Positions 23,634-39,266 of a stretch of DNA of 64,000 nt are shown piece by piece. Where the stretch lies: the NCBI RefSeq assembly GCF_900660635.1, contig NZ_LR215032.1, forward strand, positions 345,936-409,935, in the 5' to 3' direction. The notes beneath the pieces were generated by a model that was not told the origin of the DNA, did not search any database, and saw only the letters and a program-made list of their open reading frames with translations. Made by a program: the position numbers and the translations under genes. Numbering within the stretch: position 1 is the first letter of the stretch; each line of letters opens with the position of its first letter. The stretch is from Mycoplasmopsis gallopavonis (GTDB lineage Bacteria; Bacillota_I; Bacilli_A; Mycoplasmatales; Metamycoplasmataceae).

Positions 23634-25821
23634 TTTTACCACTTTGTTTTGAATTTTGGTTTTTGGTTTGATTTTCTAAATATTGTGGATATAAATCTGC
23701 TAAAACACAATCTACTTTTCCTTCAACTAAATCAACACCAACAACAACAACATCAACATAATCACCTAATGTGAATGTGCGTTTTGGTGAAACTAATTTA
23801 GTTAAAGTTTCGTTAGCTTCATATTCTCCGTCAAATAAATTAGTACGATGAACTAATCCGCTAGCTTTAAATTCAAATTCAACAAAAAATCCAAAATTTA
23901 AAATACTTAAAATTTGAGCTTTAAATTGTTTTCCAATTTGATTTTTCAGAAATTCAGCAAATTTTAAATCATTAACATTTCTTTCAATTTGAACCGCTTT
24001 TTGTTCACTTCGAGTATTTAGATCTCCAAAAGTTGCAAGTTGATCTTTAAAGTCTTGCAATTGATCTGTTTGATTATTGATAATGAAATTACGAATAACT
24101 CTATGAATAACTAAGTCCGGATATCTTCGAATTGGGCTAGTAAAGTGACAGTAATAATCACTCGCAAGTCCAAAGTGCTTAATGTTATCTGGTGAATAAA
24201 TTGCTTTTTGCATTGTTCTTAAAAAAAGCAATTTGACAAAATCATCACTTCTTTGGCGTTTAACGCTTTCAACTAAATCAGAAAAATTATGTGGATTAAT
24301 ATTGTTTTCATTTAAATCACCCATTGAGATATTAACAACGCTTAAAGCATTTCTTAAATTAACAAGTTTGTCACCATCAGGTTTTTCATGAACTCTATAA
24401 AGCACAGGTAGTTTATGATCATAAAGATATTTAGCAACAGTTTCATTAGCCCGAACCATGAAGTCCTCAATTAAAACTTCACTGAATCCACGTTTATTAA
24501 TAATAATTTCTCTAACTGTTCCGTCTTGATTAAGTTTAATTTTCGGTTCATCAATTTCAAAGTCAACATAACCTTGTTTAATTTTATACTCATGTAAAAT
24601 TAAACTTAGTTCTTTAGCTTGATTGAGCATTGATTTTAATTTAGAAACTTTCTCTTGATCATGATAATCTTCATTGATTAAATTGGTTTCAAAATATTTA
24701 TCAACTTGTTTATAAGTTAATCTAAATTGTGAATTGATAATTCCTTGGAATAATTTAGTTTTTAAAGTTTCTCCTTGCGGATTAATCTCCATCTCACATG
24801 CTAGAACAAACCGATCTTCATTAGGATTAAGTGAACAGATTCCATTTGAAAGTTCTTCTGGTAACATCGGAATTACACGATCAACTAAATAAATACTTGT
24901 TCCACGGTTTAAAGCTTCCTCATTAATTTTTGTATTTTCACGAACATAGTAAGAAACATCAGCGATATACACACCTAAAAAGAAATTACCATTAGCCAAT
25001 TTCCTTACTGTAATTGCATCATCAAAGTCTTTGGTATCATCTCCATCAATTGTAACAATCATTTGATCTCTTAAATCAACTCGATTAGTTCAATCTTCAT
25101 TTGCAATCGTACTTGGAATTGATTTAATTTCTTCTTCTAATGTTGTTGGAAATCCGCTAGGTGCTTTAATTTGTTCTAAGTATGACTTGACAAAAACCAT
25201 CGGATCAGCTTCGTTGGTAATAACTTTTGCAATTTGAATAAAAATATTGCGATCTTCATATTTGATAATTTTAGCAACAACTAAATCATTTAATTTGGTT
25301 TGCACAAGTGACGATACTATTTTATATTGCATTCATTTGTATCTTTCGTCAACTGGAACAAAATAAGTTGTAGTATTTTTTTGTTTAATAAATCCAATAA
25401 CTTCTTCGTTCCCACGTTCAAGAATTTTAGTGATCACTCCGTGTGTTAAATCTTGTTGTTTACTTTTGGGGTTAACATAAACATTAACTTCAACTGTATC
25501 TCCATGCATTGCTCCATTAAAATTAAAGTTTTTAATGAAAACACTCTTTTTAGTTTTTGCTTCTTCATCAATATCATAATCAACAAACCCAAAAGAACCT
25601 TTTTGCGAAACACTTAAAACACCCTGAATTGTTTCTTGTAAAATTGGTGCATAATATTCGTCTTTATTATTTTTAAAAATTTTGTACTCTTTAAGTAAAA
25701 TTGACAAAATATTGGTTAAATCCTTATTGTTTCGTACTGAAATACGAAAATGCTTAGCAATATCTAAGAAAGATCTTGATTCTGCACTTTGGATATATTG
25801 GTAAATTTTTTCCTGATTCAT
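23599..25821 (-). CDS. rnr: ribonuclease R
   Basis: 740 residues, a 3'-5' exoribonuclease for structured RNA. Order: N-terminal winged-helix region (SRSFLDIAKHFRIS), cold-shock OB fold (GVLSVSQKGSFGFVDY), the RNB catalytic domain with DGDDTKDFDDAI (four Asp that bind Mg, about 258-268), AGLASDYYCHFTSPIRRYPDL-type RNB end, and a C-terminal S1 domain (GFFVEFEFKASGLVHRTN) with a basic tail. TGA Trp at RYK-W-MQY and ED-W-TNR. First gene of the rnr-trmN-metG-ABM operon. RNase R is the main 3'-exonuclease in mycoplasmas that lack other ones. Confidence 0.96.
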
Positions 25822-25935
25822 TATTAAATTTAATTACCTTTCAATTAAATATTACGCTCTTTGTAATATATTATTTATATTTTATATAATATCTATTTTT
25901 TATTAAACGATTAATTAAAATAATCTTTCTTAATT

Positions 25936-25967
25936 AAAAAATCTTACCTTTAAAAGATAAGATTTTT
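25936..25967 (-). terminator. terminator of the sucrose PTS gene
   Basis: AAAAATCTTA / TAAGATTTTT, 10-bp perfect arms around an 11-base loop, 13 bases beyond the PTS stop codon, T-rich on the minus strand. Confidence 0.75.
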
Positions 25968-25979
25968 AAACCTAAAAAA

Positions 25980-27593
<1,614 letters not shown>

Positions 27594-27621
27594 AAAATTC
27601 CTTTCTTTTATTTTGAAGTAA

Positions 27622-27641
27622 AAAGATTCTAAGTAATCTTT
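27622..27641. repeat. palindrome in the sucrose divergent promoter region
   Basis: AAAGATT / AATCTTT, 7-bp perfect arms with a 6-base spacer. It overlaps the -35 of the plus-strand promoter, where a repressor would block both directions. Possible operator; no known motif match. Confidence 0.4.
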
Positions 27642-27667
27642 CAACTAATAAAAAATTTTACTATAAT
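27639..27667 (+). promoter_or_regulatory. promoter of the sucrose hydrolase-fructokinase gene
   Basis: -35 TTTCAA (27639-27644), 17-base spacer, -10 TATAAT (27662-27667). Confidence 0.6.
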
Positions 27668-27689
27668 TACAAAAGATATTAAATTTTTA

Positions 27690-27713
27690 TTAAAGCCTAT
27701 TTTATAGGCTTAA
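27690..27713. repeat. palindrome in the 5' leader of the hydrolase-fructokinase gene
   Basis: AAGCCTAT / ATAGGCTT, 8-bp perfect arms with a TTT centre, with TTA/TAA just outside. It lies downstream of the -10, within the mRNA leader, so it could be an operator (roadblock) or an RNA hairpin. The C/G content stands out in this AT-rich gap. Confidence 0.45.
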
Positions 27714-27760
27714 TAATTCGAAATAAATTTACTAACTTTCTAAATACAAAAAGGTTAAAT

Positions 27761-30199
27761 ATGCAAGATAGAAAAAAATTTTACAATAATCAAATCACAA
27801 AAATGCAGCAACTAGCAAAAAACCCTTATTATGGTGAACGCTTTGCTTTTTTAAATAAATCTCAAATTAGAATTAATCAAAAAATGAGAAATAATTCACC
27901 TTATTTAAATAAAGTTCATTTAACACCATTTGCAGGTTTAATGAACGATCCAAATGGTCTAGTTTACAAAGATGGATATTACTATATTTTTTATCAAAAT
28001 GTTCCTCAAATTGCAATGCATAAAACAAAATTATGAAGTGCTTACCGAACAAAGGATTTTCAAAATTTTGAAAATTTAGAAGTGCAAATTGTTCCTTCAA
28101 TCCCAAATGATTGAGATGGAGTTTTTAGTGGTGGTGCTTTAAATTATCAAAATCAAATTTATGCTTATTACACCGGTAATACCAAAACTTGATTGAATGA
28201 ACAAGAATTTGAACGAGGATCAGCTACCATTGTAACAAAATTTGATGATCAAAAACATCATTTTGAAGACAAAAAGGTTTTATTTGAAGTTGATAAAACA
28301 ATTTATACAGGTGATTTTCGTGATCCTTTTCCATTTATTAAAAATAATCAATTTTATTTATTTCATGGAGCTCAATTAAAAAACACTAAAAAAGGTGTTA
28401 TTTCAATCTATGAATCAAACTTCCCTGATCGTGACTTTAAATTCAAAGGAACTTTAGAAATCCAAAATTTCCAAACTCCTGATGCTTATATGTACGAATG
28501 TCCAATCTTTTTTGAATTAAATGGTTATGATGTACTTAGTTTCTCAACACAAGGACAAAAGTTTTTTAAAAATCAAAATGAAAAAAATGATAATGTAGTT
28601 TTATTACTTGGAAAAATGGACTGAGAAAACTTAATTTTTGAAGTAGAAAAAGTCAGTCACGCCGATCTTGGGTTTGATTTTTATGCTCCACAAATTTTTC
28701 ACAATACACCAAATGATGAAATTATTTATTTAGGTTGAGCTGCTAAACCACAAGATTTAGAAGCAGCTACTTTCGATGATGGTTATGCTCACCACATGAA
28801 TTTTCCACGTCTTTTAACAATTAAAGAGGGAATTTTATTCCAAAGACCATATCAAATCCAAAAACTTCAAAATGATGATAAACAAAAAATTAGTCACTTA
28901 CAAAAACTTGAAAATAAAGCTTACTTTTTAGATTTAAAAACAAAAGAACAAAATTTTGAAATTAAAATTTCAAATGATCTAGGCGATCAAATTAAAATAG
29001 ATTATCAAAATCAAATTTTTAAAGTGGACCGCAGTTTAATGTCAATTTGACAATCACCCGAAACTGGTTTAGCTTTTGAAAGAAACATTTCAAAAATTGA
29101 TTCACTTGAAATTATTTTAGATACTTCTTTTATTGAAATCTTTATCAATCAAGGGCAAGAAGTATTTAGCAGTAAGTTTTTTATCACTAATAATAAAAAA
29201 CTTGAACTCCAAAATATCGAAGGAACAATCATGTCACTTAAAGAATTTCAAATAGAAAATCCAAATCCAAAAACTATCATTTTACCTGGGGAAGCATTAA
29301 TTGATAAATACCAAATTAATGGAAAAGTTTTAGAAAAAGTCGGCGGAGCACCTTTAAATGTTTGCGGTGCAATCGGGCTTTTAAATTCTCGTGCTTATTT
29401 TTTAGGAACAATTGGAAATGATGCTTATGGAAAGCAAATTCAAGAATTTTTTGTAAATAATCATTTAAATTCTGATTTTCTTTCAATCACTAAGAAGCCC
29501 ACAACAATTGCTAATGTCATTCTTGATCAAACTGGTGAACGTAATTTTACTTTCCAAAGAGGAGCCGATCAAGAATTAGAACTTAAAAATGATTTAAAAT
29601 TTGATGCTTTGGTTCTTTCTTCTGCAACTGCCTTTTTAGGTGGTAAATTATTAGATACTTATTACAAGTTAGCACACCAAGCACAAAAAGAACAAAAACT
29701 AATTTTCTTTGATCCTAATTACCGTGATGCTCTTTATGGTGAAAATCTTGCACATTTTCGTAATTTAGCATTAGAATTTATTGATTTTGCTAATGTGATC
29801 AAATTATCAGATGAAGAATTAGAGCTAATCTTTAATCTAAAACTTGAAGAAATTCAGCAATTAAATTTAAAGTATCAAGATAAAATTTTCTTAATTACTC
29901 TTGGAGCCGAAGGAACACTTGTTTATTTCAAAGGACAAACAAAGATAATTCCAAGCATCACAGCAAAAGTTGAAGATACAACAGGAGCTGGCGATTCTTT
30001 CTTTGGTTATTTTATTGCTCAATTTGTCGAGCATGACTTTGATTTTTCAAATTTAAAAATCAAAGACTTTGCTCACATTGTACTCAAAGCAAATATTTGT
30101 GCTTCATTTGTAATTTCAAAACCAGGAGCAATCGAATCACTTCCAACAGTGCAAGAAATCGAGAAAAAATTTAATGAAAAACTTATTCAAGAATCATAA
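27761..30199 (+). CDS. sucrose-6-phosphate hydrolase fused in frame to fructokinase
   Basis: 812 residues in one uninterrupted reading frame (TGA = Trp). Residues 1-490 are a GH32 hydrolase: LMNDPNG at 60-66 (nucleophile Asp63), FRDP at 186-189 (transition-state Asp188), MYECP with acid/base Glu246, and a C-terminal beta-sandwich. Residues 491-812 are a PfkB-family sugar kinase: PGEALIDKY, KVGGAPLNVCGAIGLL, and DTTGAGDSFFGYF with the catalytic Asp. The pair cleaves sucrose-6-P to glucose-6-P and fructose, and phosphorylates the fructose. An ATG at 29231, preceded by GAAGGA, could also start the kinase alone. Usually these are two genes (scrB, scrK). RBS AAAGG before the ATG. Confidence 0.9.
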
Positions 30200-30413
30200 A
30201 ATTCAATTCATTTTAGCAACTTGTTTTATAATTGGTCTTTGTCTTGGATTAATTTTAGGAATTGTTTTATATAAAAATGTATCCGCTCAATTTGCTTGAT
30301 ATGGTTGAATTGTTTGTCCAATTGGACTAGGATTATTCATTACTCTTCTTGTTTACGGTTTTTTTAATCTTTTTGGAATTTGAAAAAGAATTGATAAAAA
30401 AAGCAAATCTTAG
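30174..30413 (+). CDS. small membrane protein overlapping the sucrose gene
   Basis: 79 residues, two membrane helices: IQFILATCFIIGLCLGLILG (about 11-30) and around IVCPIGLGLFITLLVYGFF, ending in a basic tail KRIDKKSKS. The start ATG lies 26 bases inside the 3' end of the hydrolase-kinase gene, in another frame, so translation may be coupled; the ribosome site is weak. Three TGA Trp codons. The TAG stop lies in the loop of the terminator hairpin. No family recognised. Confidence 0.65.
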
Positions 30414-30427
30414 TAGATTTGCTTTTT
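30398..30427. terminator. bidirectional terminator between sucrose and glucan loci
   Basis: AAAAAGCAAATCT / AGATTTGCTTTTT, 13-bp perfect stem with a TAGT loop, serving the plus-strand sucrose genes and the minus-strand glucan operon ending at 30433. Confidence 0.85.
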
Positions 30428-30432
30428 ATTTA

Positions 30433-31098
30433 TTATTTAAATTTTGCAAGAATTTCAGTAAGACTAAGCTCACTTGTTGATTGAAGAACTAAATCGGCTT
30501 GTGAAAAATCTTCACTAGATCCGTGTGTAATTGCAATTGCCCGAATATTAGCACTTTTAATTGCAGCAACACCAGCTGGTGCATCTTCAATTCCTAAACA
30601 TTCAGAGTTTTGTAAATTCAGTCCCTCTGCTGCTTGAATAAAAATATCAGGAGCAGGTTTACCGTGTTTGACATTGCTTGGATTAACAATAAAATCAAAA
30701 TAATCTATTAACCCTAATTTAGTTAAAATAGTTGGTGCATTATGACTACTTGAAGCAATTGCTAACTTGATATTATTTGCTTTAGCTTCTAAAATAAAAT
30801 TTTGAATATTAGGCAAAATTCAAGAAGTATTTAATTCAGTTGCTAAAAGTTCTTTGTATTTTGCGTTTTTTAAATCACAAATTTGATCTAATTCTTGATC
30901 ACTTAATTTTTTTTCAAATTTCTTTAATTTGAAAATAGCAAGCAAGGTATCTTTGCGAGGTAAACCTCTTAATTTTTCATTTTCTTCATAGCTATAATCA
31001 ATTCCTAAATCTTTAACAATTAATTGTCAAGCTTTAAAGTGCAAAATAGCTGTATCAGCAATAACTCCATCTAAATCAAAAATTAAACCTTTAATCAT
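30433..31098 (-). CDS. pgmB: beta-phosphoglucomutase (HAD family)
   Basis: 221 residues. Isomerises beta-glucose-1-phosphate to glucose-6-phosphate. HAD motifs: FDLDGVIADT (nucleophile Asp8, acid/base Asp10), the cap hinge RGLPRKDTL (typical of beta-PGM), ASSSHNA (motif II), VKHGKPAPDIF (Lys, motif III) and GIEDAPAGVAAIKSA (motif IV). TGA Trp codons at KA-W-QL and TS-W-IL. The start overlaps the stop of the GH65 phosphorylase gene by eight bases. That enzyme makes beta-glucose-1-phosphate, so substrate and operon agree. Confidence 0.95.
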
Positions 31099-33460
31099 GT
31101 TTTACCTCAAATTTTTGAATTTTATGTCCAATTAAGCGTTCTTTGCCTTGAATTATAATTTTTCTTGGTTCAAAACTTTCCAAAGCAAAAATTGAAAATT
31201 CATTTTGGTTAACCGAAACTTCAAATTCACTATTTTGGTATTGGAAACGATAAGTTAAACTTGATCATTCTTTTGGTAGAAGCGGATCTAAATGTAAATT
31301 GTCATTGTGTCAATCTAAACCACCAAATCCAAAAACAATCATTTGATAAATTGCAGCTAAAGAACCTGCATGAATTCCTGCATTCGAAGAAGACATATTA
31401 GTTCCAAGATCAATGTTAATTCCATACTTAAATAAAGAATACGCCTTATCTAACATTTTCAAACGAACCGCTTCTAATGCGTAAGTTGCAGGTGAAAGTG
31501 AAGAATCATGAGTTGTAATTTCTTCATAATAATTAAAGTTTGCCACTCTAACTTCTTTATCAAATAACTCAGGAAAAATATTTAATAAAAGAACCACATC
31601 TGCTTGTTTTACAAGTTGACTGCATAAGCGTTTGTGTCCTTCTTGGGTTGAGAATAATTTTTTACCCGCATCACCAAGCATCTTAAATGGTGATACATCA
31701 ATTTTTGGTAAAGCTAAAAATTGATCATTTTCAGCGATAATTAATTCTTGATTTGGTAATTGTTGTTTAAGTAATTGTGAAACTTCTTTCATCTTTGAAA
31801 CATTAATTTTGTAAGGTATTTTGCTTAAAATACGTTCAAGAATTTCTGGGCTATGTTTTTTAAGTTTGTTGATGTATTTTAATGCTAAATCAATATTAAA
31901 TTTGGCTAAATAATTAATATAAGCATTGTTATCGATATTTCCTTTATATTCGTTTGGTCCCATTACATCTTTAATTTCATAGCTACCATCTTTTTGTTTT
32001 TCTGCTCTGTTGGTGTAAAAGTATCCAGTATCAATGATCATTTCATAACCCATTGATTTCATAAATCTTTCGTCATTAGTGATTTTGTAATATTGATTAA
32101 CAGCATAAGCTACATCGGCAGAAACGTGAATTTCTTGTCTACGTGATGCAATTGGAACTTGGACACCAGTTACAACATCTGCTTGTCCTCAATATGGACA
32201 AACTTCGCCCTCAGTTGGTCAAGCCATTTCTCACGGAAATTGTGCACCTTCAAGATTTGATTCTTGGAAACGTTCCTTAATTTCAAGTGCTTTTTTTCTT
32301 GCTCCATCAATTCCTTTATATCTATAAGTTAAAAGATTACGCACAATTTTAGGATTGTTGAAAAGATAAATTGGATTAATGAAAAATTCAGTATCTCAGT
32401 AGGTATGACCTTGATATCCTTCGCCTGAAAGTCCTTTAGCTCCAACATTCATATTACTATATTTTTTAGGAACAAAATTATTTAAATGAAAGATCGTAAA
32501 ATCCAAAGCTAAAGAATCGTATTGAGCTTGTTCGCCACCTTCGATTTTCACATAAAAAGTATTTGAAAATACTTTTTTCATCGCTTGAATTGAAGCATTT
32601 TTTAATTCTTGATAGTTTGTTTTTAAAAGTTCTTGTAATTTATTCTTTGCATTTTCTTCAACAGCTTCCGCTTTAAGAACATGATTTGAATCAACGCTAG
32701 TGTGAACAGACATTAATTTTTCTAAAACAACTTCATCACCTTGTTTGAGATTTAAATTAATTTTAAAATAAATTTGTCTTCGTTTAATATCGATTTGATA
32801 ATCATCTCCGTTTGCTTCAACCATTTTTCCATTGACAAAAAGACGAGTTACCATATTGTGGATAACTAATCGTTTTGAAAAAGTTGTTTTTTGAAACATT
32901 TGAAGTGATTGATTTGTTGGTCTACTTTTTAGTCCTTCACCAAAATGTTGAGTTCCGTTATTAGTTACTTGTCCATTAATTCCTGCACGAATAACAACAT
33001 TAGTCTTTTTATTTTGGTTTTCTAAAATTTTAATAGAGATTTTTTGACCGTAGACATTATCATCAACTTGTGACACAAATCTTTCAAAATTAAGCTGATA
33101 TTTTTCGCCTTTGCGTTCTGCGGTCACTTCACGAGTTAAAACTCCGTCATGTAAATGTAAAGTTTTAAGATAACTATCATTTTCATTAACTTCAAAAACT
33201 TGGTGATTAAAAGTTATTGAAGTACTTAAAGTGTCTGCTAAATTTGCAAGTTCACTCACTTCATTTTTATTATCTTTATTAAAAATACCATTAACAAAAA
33301 AATCTTCTTTATTATAGGTTGTGATTTCTTCATCAGCACTTCGAATACCTAAATAACCGTTTCCTAATGAAAAAATACTTTCTGTTTTAGCAACAACATT
33401 TCTATCAAAACGTGTTTGGCTAATTGTTTTATTTTTAAGATCGTATTTTAAAAATTCCAT
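31091..33460 (-). CDS. GH65 disaccharide phosphorylase, probably maltose phosphorylase
   Basis: 789 residues. Inverting phosphorolysis of an alpha-glucosyl disaccharide to beta-glucose-1-phosphate plus glucose, saving ATP. N-terminal beta-sandwich (SIFSLGNGYLGIRS), (alpha/alpha)6 barrel with GYQGHTYWDTEFF, and the catalytic acid in DVMGPNEYKGNIDNNAY (Glu about 504). C-terminal phosphate-site pieces HAGSLAAIYQMIVFGFGGL and HLDPLLP. Maltose is likeliest given the pullulanase and oligo-glucosidase genes beside it; trehalose or kojibiose phosphorylase cannot be excluded from family alone. About ten TGA Trp codons. RBS AAAGGAA. pgmB overlaps downstream. Confidence 0.9.
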
Positions 33461-33470
33461 AATTTCCTTT

Positions 33471-37130
<3,660 letters not shown>

Positions 37131-37139
37131 AGCTAAATA

Positions 37140-37145
37140 ATTATA
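37140..37145 (-). promoter_or_regulatory. -10 box of the glucan operon
   Basis: TATAAT, nine bases before the pulA ATG at 37128-37130, with no ribosome site between. Another TATAAT at 37196-37201 could drive a longer leader. The gap 37131-37264 otherwise holds no gene. Confidence 0.45.
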
Positions 37146-37264
37146 TTTAAACGATGTGGTAAATATGAAACTAACCTTATTTCTTGTCCCAACAAATTAT
37201 AAAGTCCATAAGAGAGAAACAAAGGTATATGGCTAAGGTCAAATAATAAAAAAATAGCCAAAAA

Positions 37265-37326
37265 TAAACTAGGACAATAAAAATTAACATTCCTTTAAAC
37301 TAGGACAATAAAAATTAACATTCCTT
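37265..37326 (+). repeat. tandem duplication of the IS left end
   Basis: Two exact 31-base units back to back, each beginning TAAACTAGGACAATAAAAA. Only the second is followed by the promoter and leader of the transposase gene. Confidence 0.95.
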
Positions 37327-37362
37327 CGAATGTTCATTTTTTATATTTTTAAAGGAGAAAAA

Positions 37363-38544
37363 ATGGGTAAACATTTTACAGAAGAACAAGAAAAAGAAAT
37401 TTATAATACATTTTTTCAATTAGGCAAAAAGTATGCAATTGAACTTATGTATAAATATGGTGCAAAAGCAAAAGATAAATATGTGAAAGCAAGATTACGA
37501 GGAATATTAAAACATTATAATTGTAATATGAATAAAAAACCAAGAAAGCCTGGAACCGGTAGGTCAAGAAAAGTGAAAGAACAAGATATAAATTGAGACA
37601 TTTTTACACGAGAAGATTTAATTGAAATTGCAAAAAGATATAGAGAAATTACAAAAGATAAATTTAAAACAGAGAAAGTTCAAGAGGCATCAAATATTAA
37701 TATGGCTTCGTATAAACTTGCTATTTTGTTGTATCTTTGTAGACAAACAATATCCAAACATAAAAGAAATAATTTTGCTCCTAAAAATAAATCCAGAAAA
37801 ATAAAGTACCAAGACTTGATTATTGATTCATTTAAACAAAATAGATCTAAATATGGTAGACAAAAATTAAAATATTTTATCTTAAAGCACTATAAAATAG
37901 ACATAAACGAAAGAACTCTAGGAAGATATATGAATGCCTTAGGTTTATTTTGCAATATCAGAAAAAGAAAAAAATTAAAAGAAGTAAAGAACACATCTAT
38001 CATAAAAGAAAACATTGTGAATAGAGATTATAACGATGTATATAACAGAAATATATATGCTACTGATGTAACATATCTCCCAGCGACAAAAGATGCGATA
38101 AACAATAATGTTTATCTTTCAGTAGTGATTAAACATAAAACTAAAGAAATAATTAGTTTTTCTCTTTCCAAATTTAATGATTCAAAATTAATTTACAAAA
38201 CATTTGAAAATGTTGATTTTGAAAAAAGTTTTATACTACATTCAGATCATTGCTCAACTTATACATCTGATGATTTTTCTCGTTTTATTCAAAATAAAGG
38301 TGGAATAATTTCACTTTCAAAAGTGGGAAACAGTTTAGATAATAGAGTTGTGGAATATTGATTTTCAAATTTAAAAACTGAATTAATTAGAGATTTAAAT
38401 ATCAAAGCTATGACTTTGAGTGAACTAGAAAAAGTAATATCTAATTATGTTAATTGATACAACAAATTTAGAATTCAATCATGTCTAAATTGAAAAACCC
38501 CATACGAATATAGTATGGGGCTATCCAATTTGATAAATTGTTAA
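37363..38544 (+). CDS. IS3-family transposase, single frame
   Basis: 393 residues. N-terminal helix-turn-helix part (MGKHFTEEQEKEIYNTFF, GTGRSRKVK), then HTH_21-like RSKYGRQKLKYFILKHY and the rve DDE core: ATDVTYLP (Asp), ILHSDHCSTYTSDDF (Asp), VVEYWFSNLKTEL (Glu). Three or four TGA Trp codons. OrfA and OrfB are one continuous frame here, without programmed frameshifting, as in the mycoplasma IS1138-like elements. RBS AAGGAG seven bases before the ATG. The last codons overlap a stem-loop (CCCCATAC/GTATGGGG, 38498-38520). Confidence 0.95.
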
Positions 38545-38591
38545 TTTTTTCTGTCCTAGTTTAAAAAAGGCTATTTTTAGAAGATTTTTGC

Positions 38592-39254
38592 TTAACTTGT
38601 AAGCGAAAATTCTTGATGATAAAATTTAAAATGTTTGGGATGAATGTAAAACATTCCAGCAATTGAAATACTATCAATATCATATCCAAAGAATCGAATA
38701 ACAGGAACAAGATTATATCCGAACATTTCTTTTTCTACTAATGTTACTTCATAAACAACATTAGTTAATTCATTTTTAGCAAGCAGAATATCAACAATCG
38801 GTTTGCTAATATCAACCGGTTCGTATAAATCTACATTTTTTAATGATAAATAAATTTCTGATTCTGCGATTAATTCTTGATTTTTATAGTATTTTTTTCT
38901 AAAAGTACGAAATCCATCAATAAAGATGATTCTCTTCTTTGTTGTTCATTCAGGGAGAGTGACTGGGTCTAGTACTTCATCACCCACTTGCCGATCAGAT
39001 TCAAAAAGAAAACTAACTGGCTTAATTAAGTTATGGAAGTTTTCGGCAACAAAATGTCCACGCTTTGAAATTGAATATGCAGCACCTAAAGATTCTAACT
39101 TTTGGTAAGCTGATACAACAACATTTCTTGAACAATCAAATTTATGCATAAGTTGATGTTCAGAAGGCATGATTTTGTTAACCGGAATTCTTCCTGATTG
39201 GATTAAATCCATTAAATACTCAATTATTTGAGTTGTCTTATTTTTTTTCTGCAT
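38592..39254 (-). CDS. GntR-family transcriptional regulator with UTRA domain
   Basis: 220 residues. N-terminal winged helix: LMDLIQSGRIPVNKIMPSE, QLMHKFDCSRNVVVSAYQKL, GAAYSISKRGHFVAEN, the typical GntR/HutC DNA-binding layout. The C-terminal UTRA-like part (IAESEIYLSLKNVDL, EVTLVEKEMFGYNLVPV) would bind a sugar phosphate. Lies next to the glucan operon, separated only by the IS, so it likely controls that operon. Its TAG-less message has no Shine-Dalgarno: TATAAT (39261-39266) ends six bases before the ATG, indicating leaderless translation. One TGA Trp (LPE-W-TTK). Confidence 0.9.
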
Positions 39255-39260
39255 ATTTTA

Positions 39261-39266
39261 ATTATA
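39261..39266 (-). promoter_or_regulatory. -10 box of gntR, leaderless start
   Basis: TATAAT followed by six bases and the ATG at 39252-39254; transcription would start at or next to the A of the start codon. Confidence 0.6.

Larger units (their letters stand above)
37265..38563 (+). mobile_element. IS3-type insertion sequence, copy A1 (intact)
   Basis: Ends TAAACTAGGACA and its inverse TGTCCTAGTTTA. Left end is present twice: a 31-base unit at 37265-37295 and again at 37296-37326. Inside is one full transposase gene. Flanking AAA (up to AAAAA) could be the target duplication, but in an A run this cannot be fixed. A second, degenerate copy lies at 61818-63080. Confidence 0.92.
37250..38578 (-). 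terminator. terminator of the GntR gene split by an IS insertion
   Basis: AAAAATAGCC lies at 37250-37259 just before the IS and GGCTATTTTT at 38569-38578 just after it. Joined, they form a perfect 10-bp stem with an all-A loop, 14 bases past the gntR stop, i.e. a rho-independent terminator. The element sits exactly in the loop, with AAAAA on both sides. Confidence 0.75.

Noticed and set aside
37363..38544. Programmed frameshift between orfA and orfB in IS copy A1.
   Set aside because: The two parts are in the same frame, separated only by a TGA Trp codon; no shift is needed.
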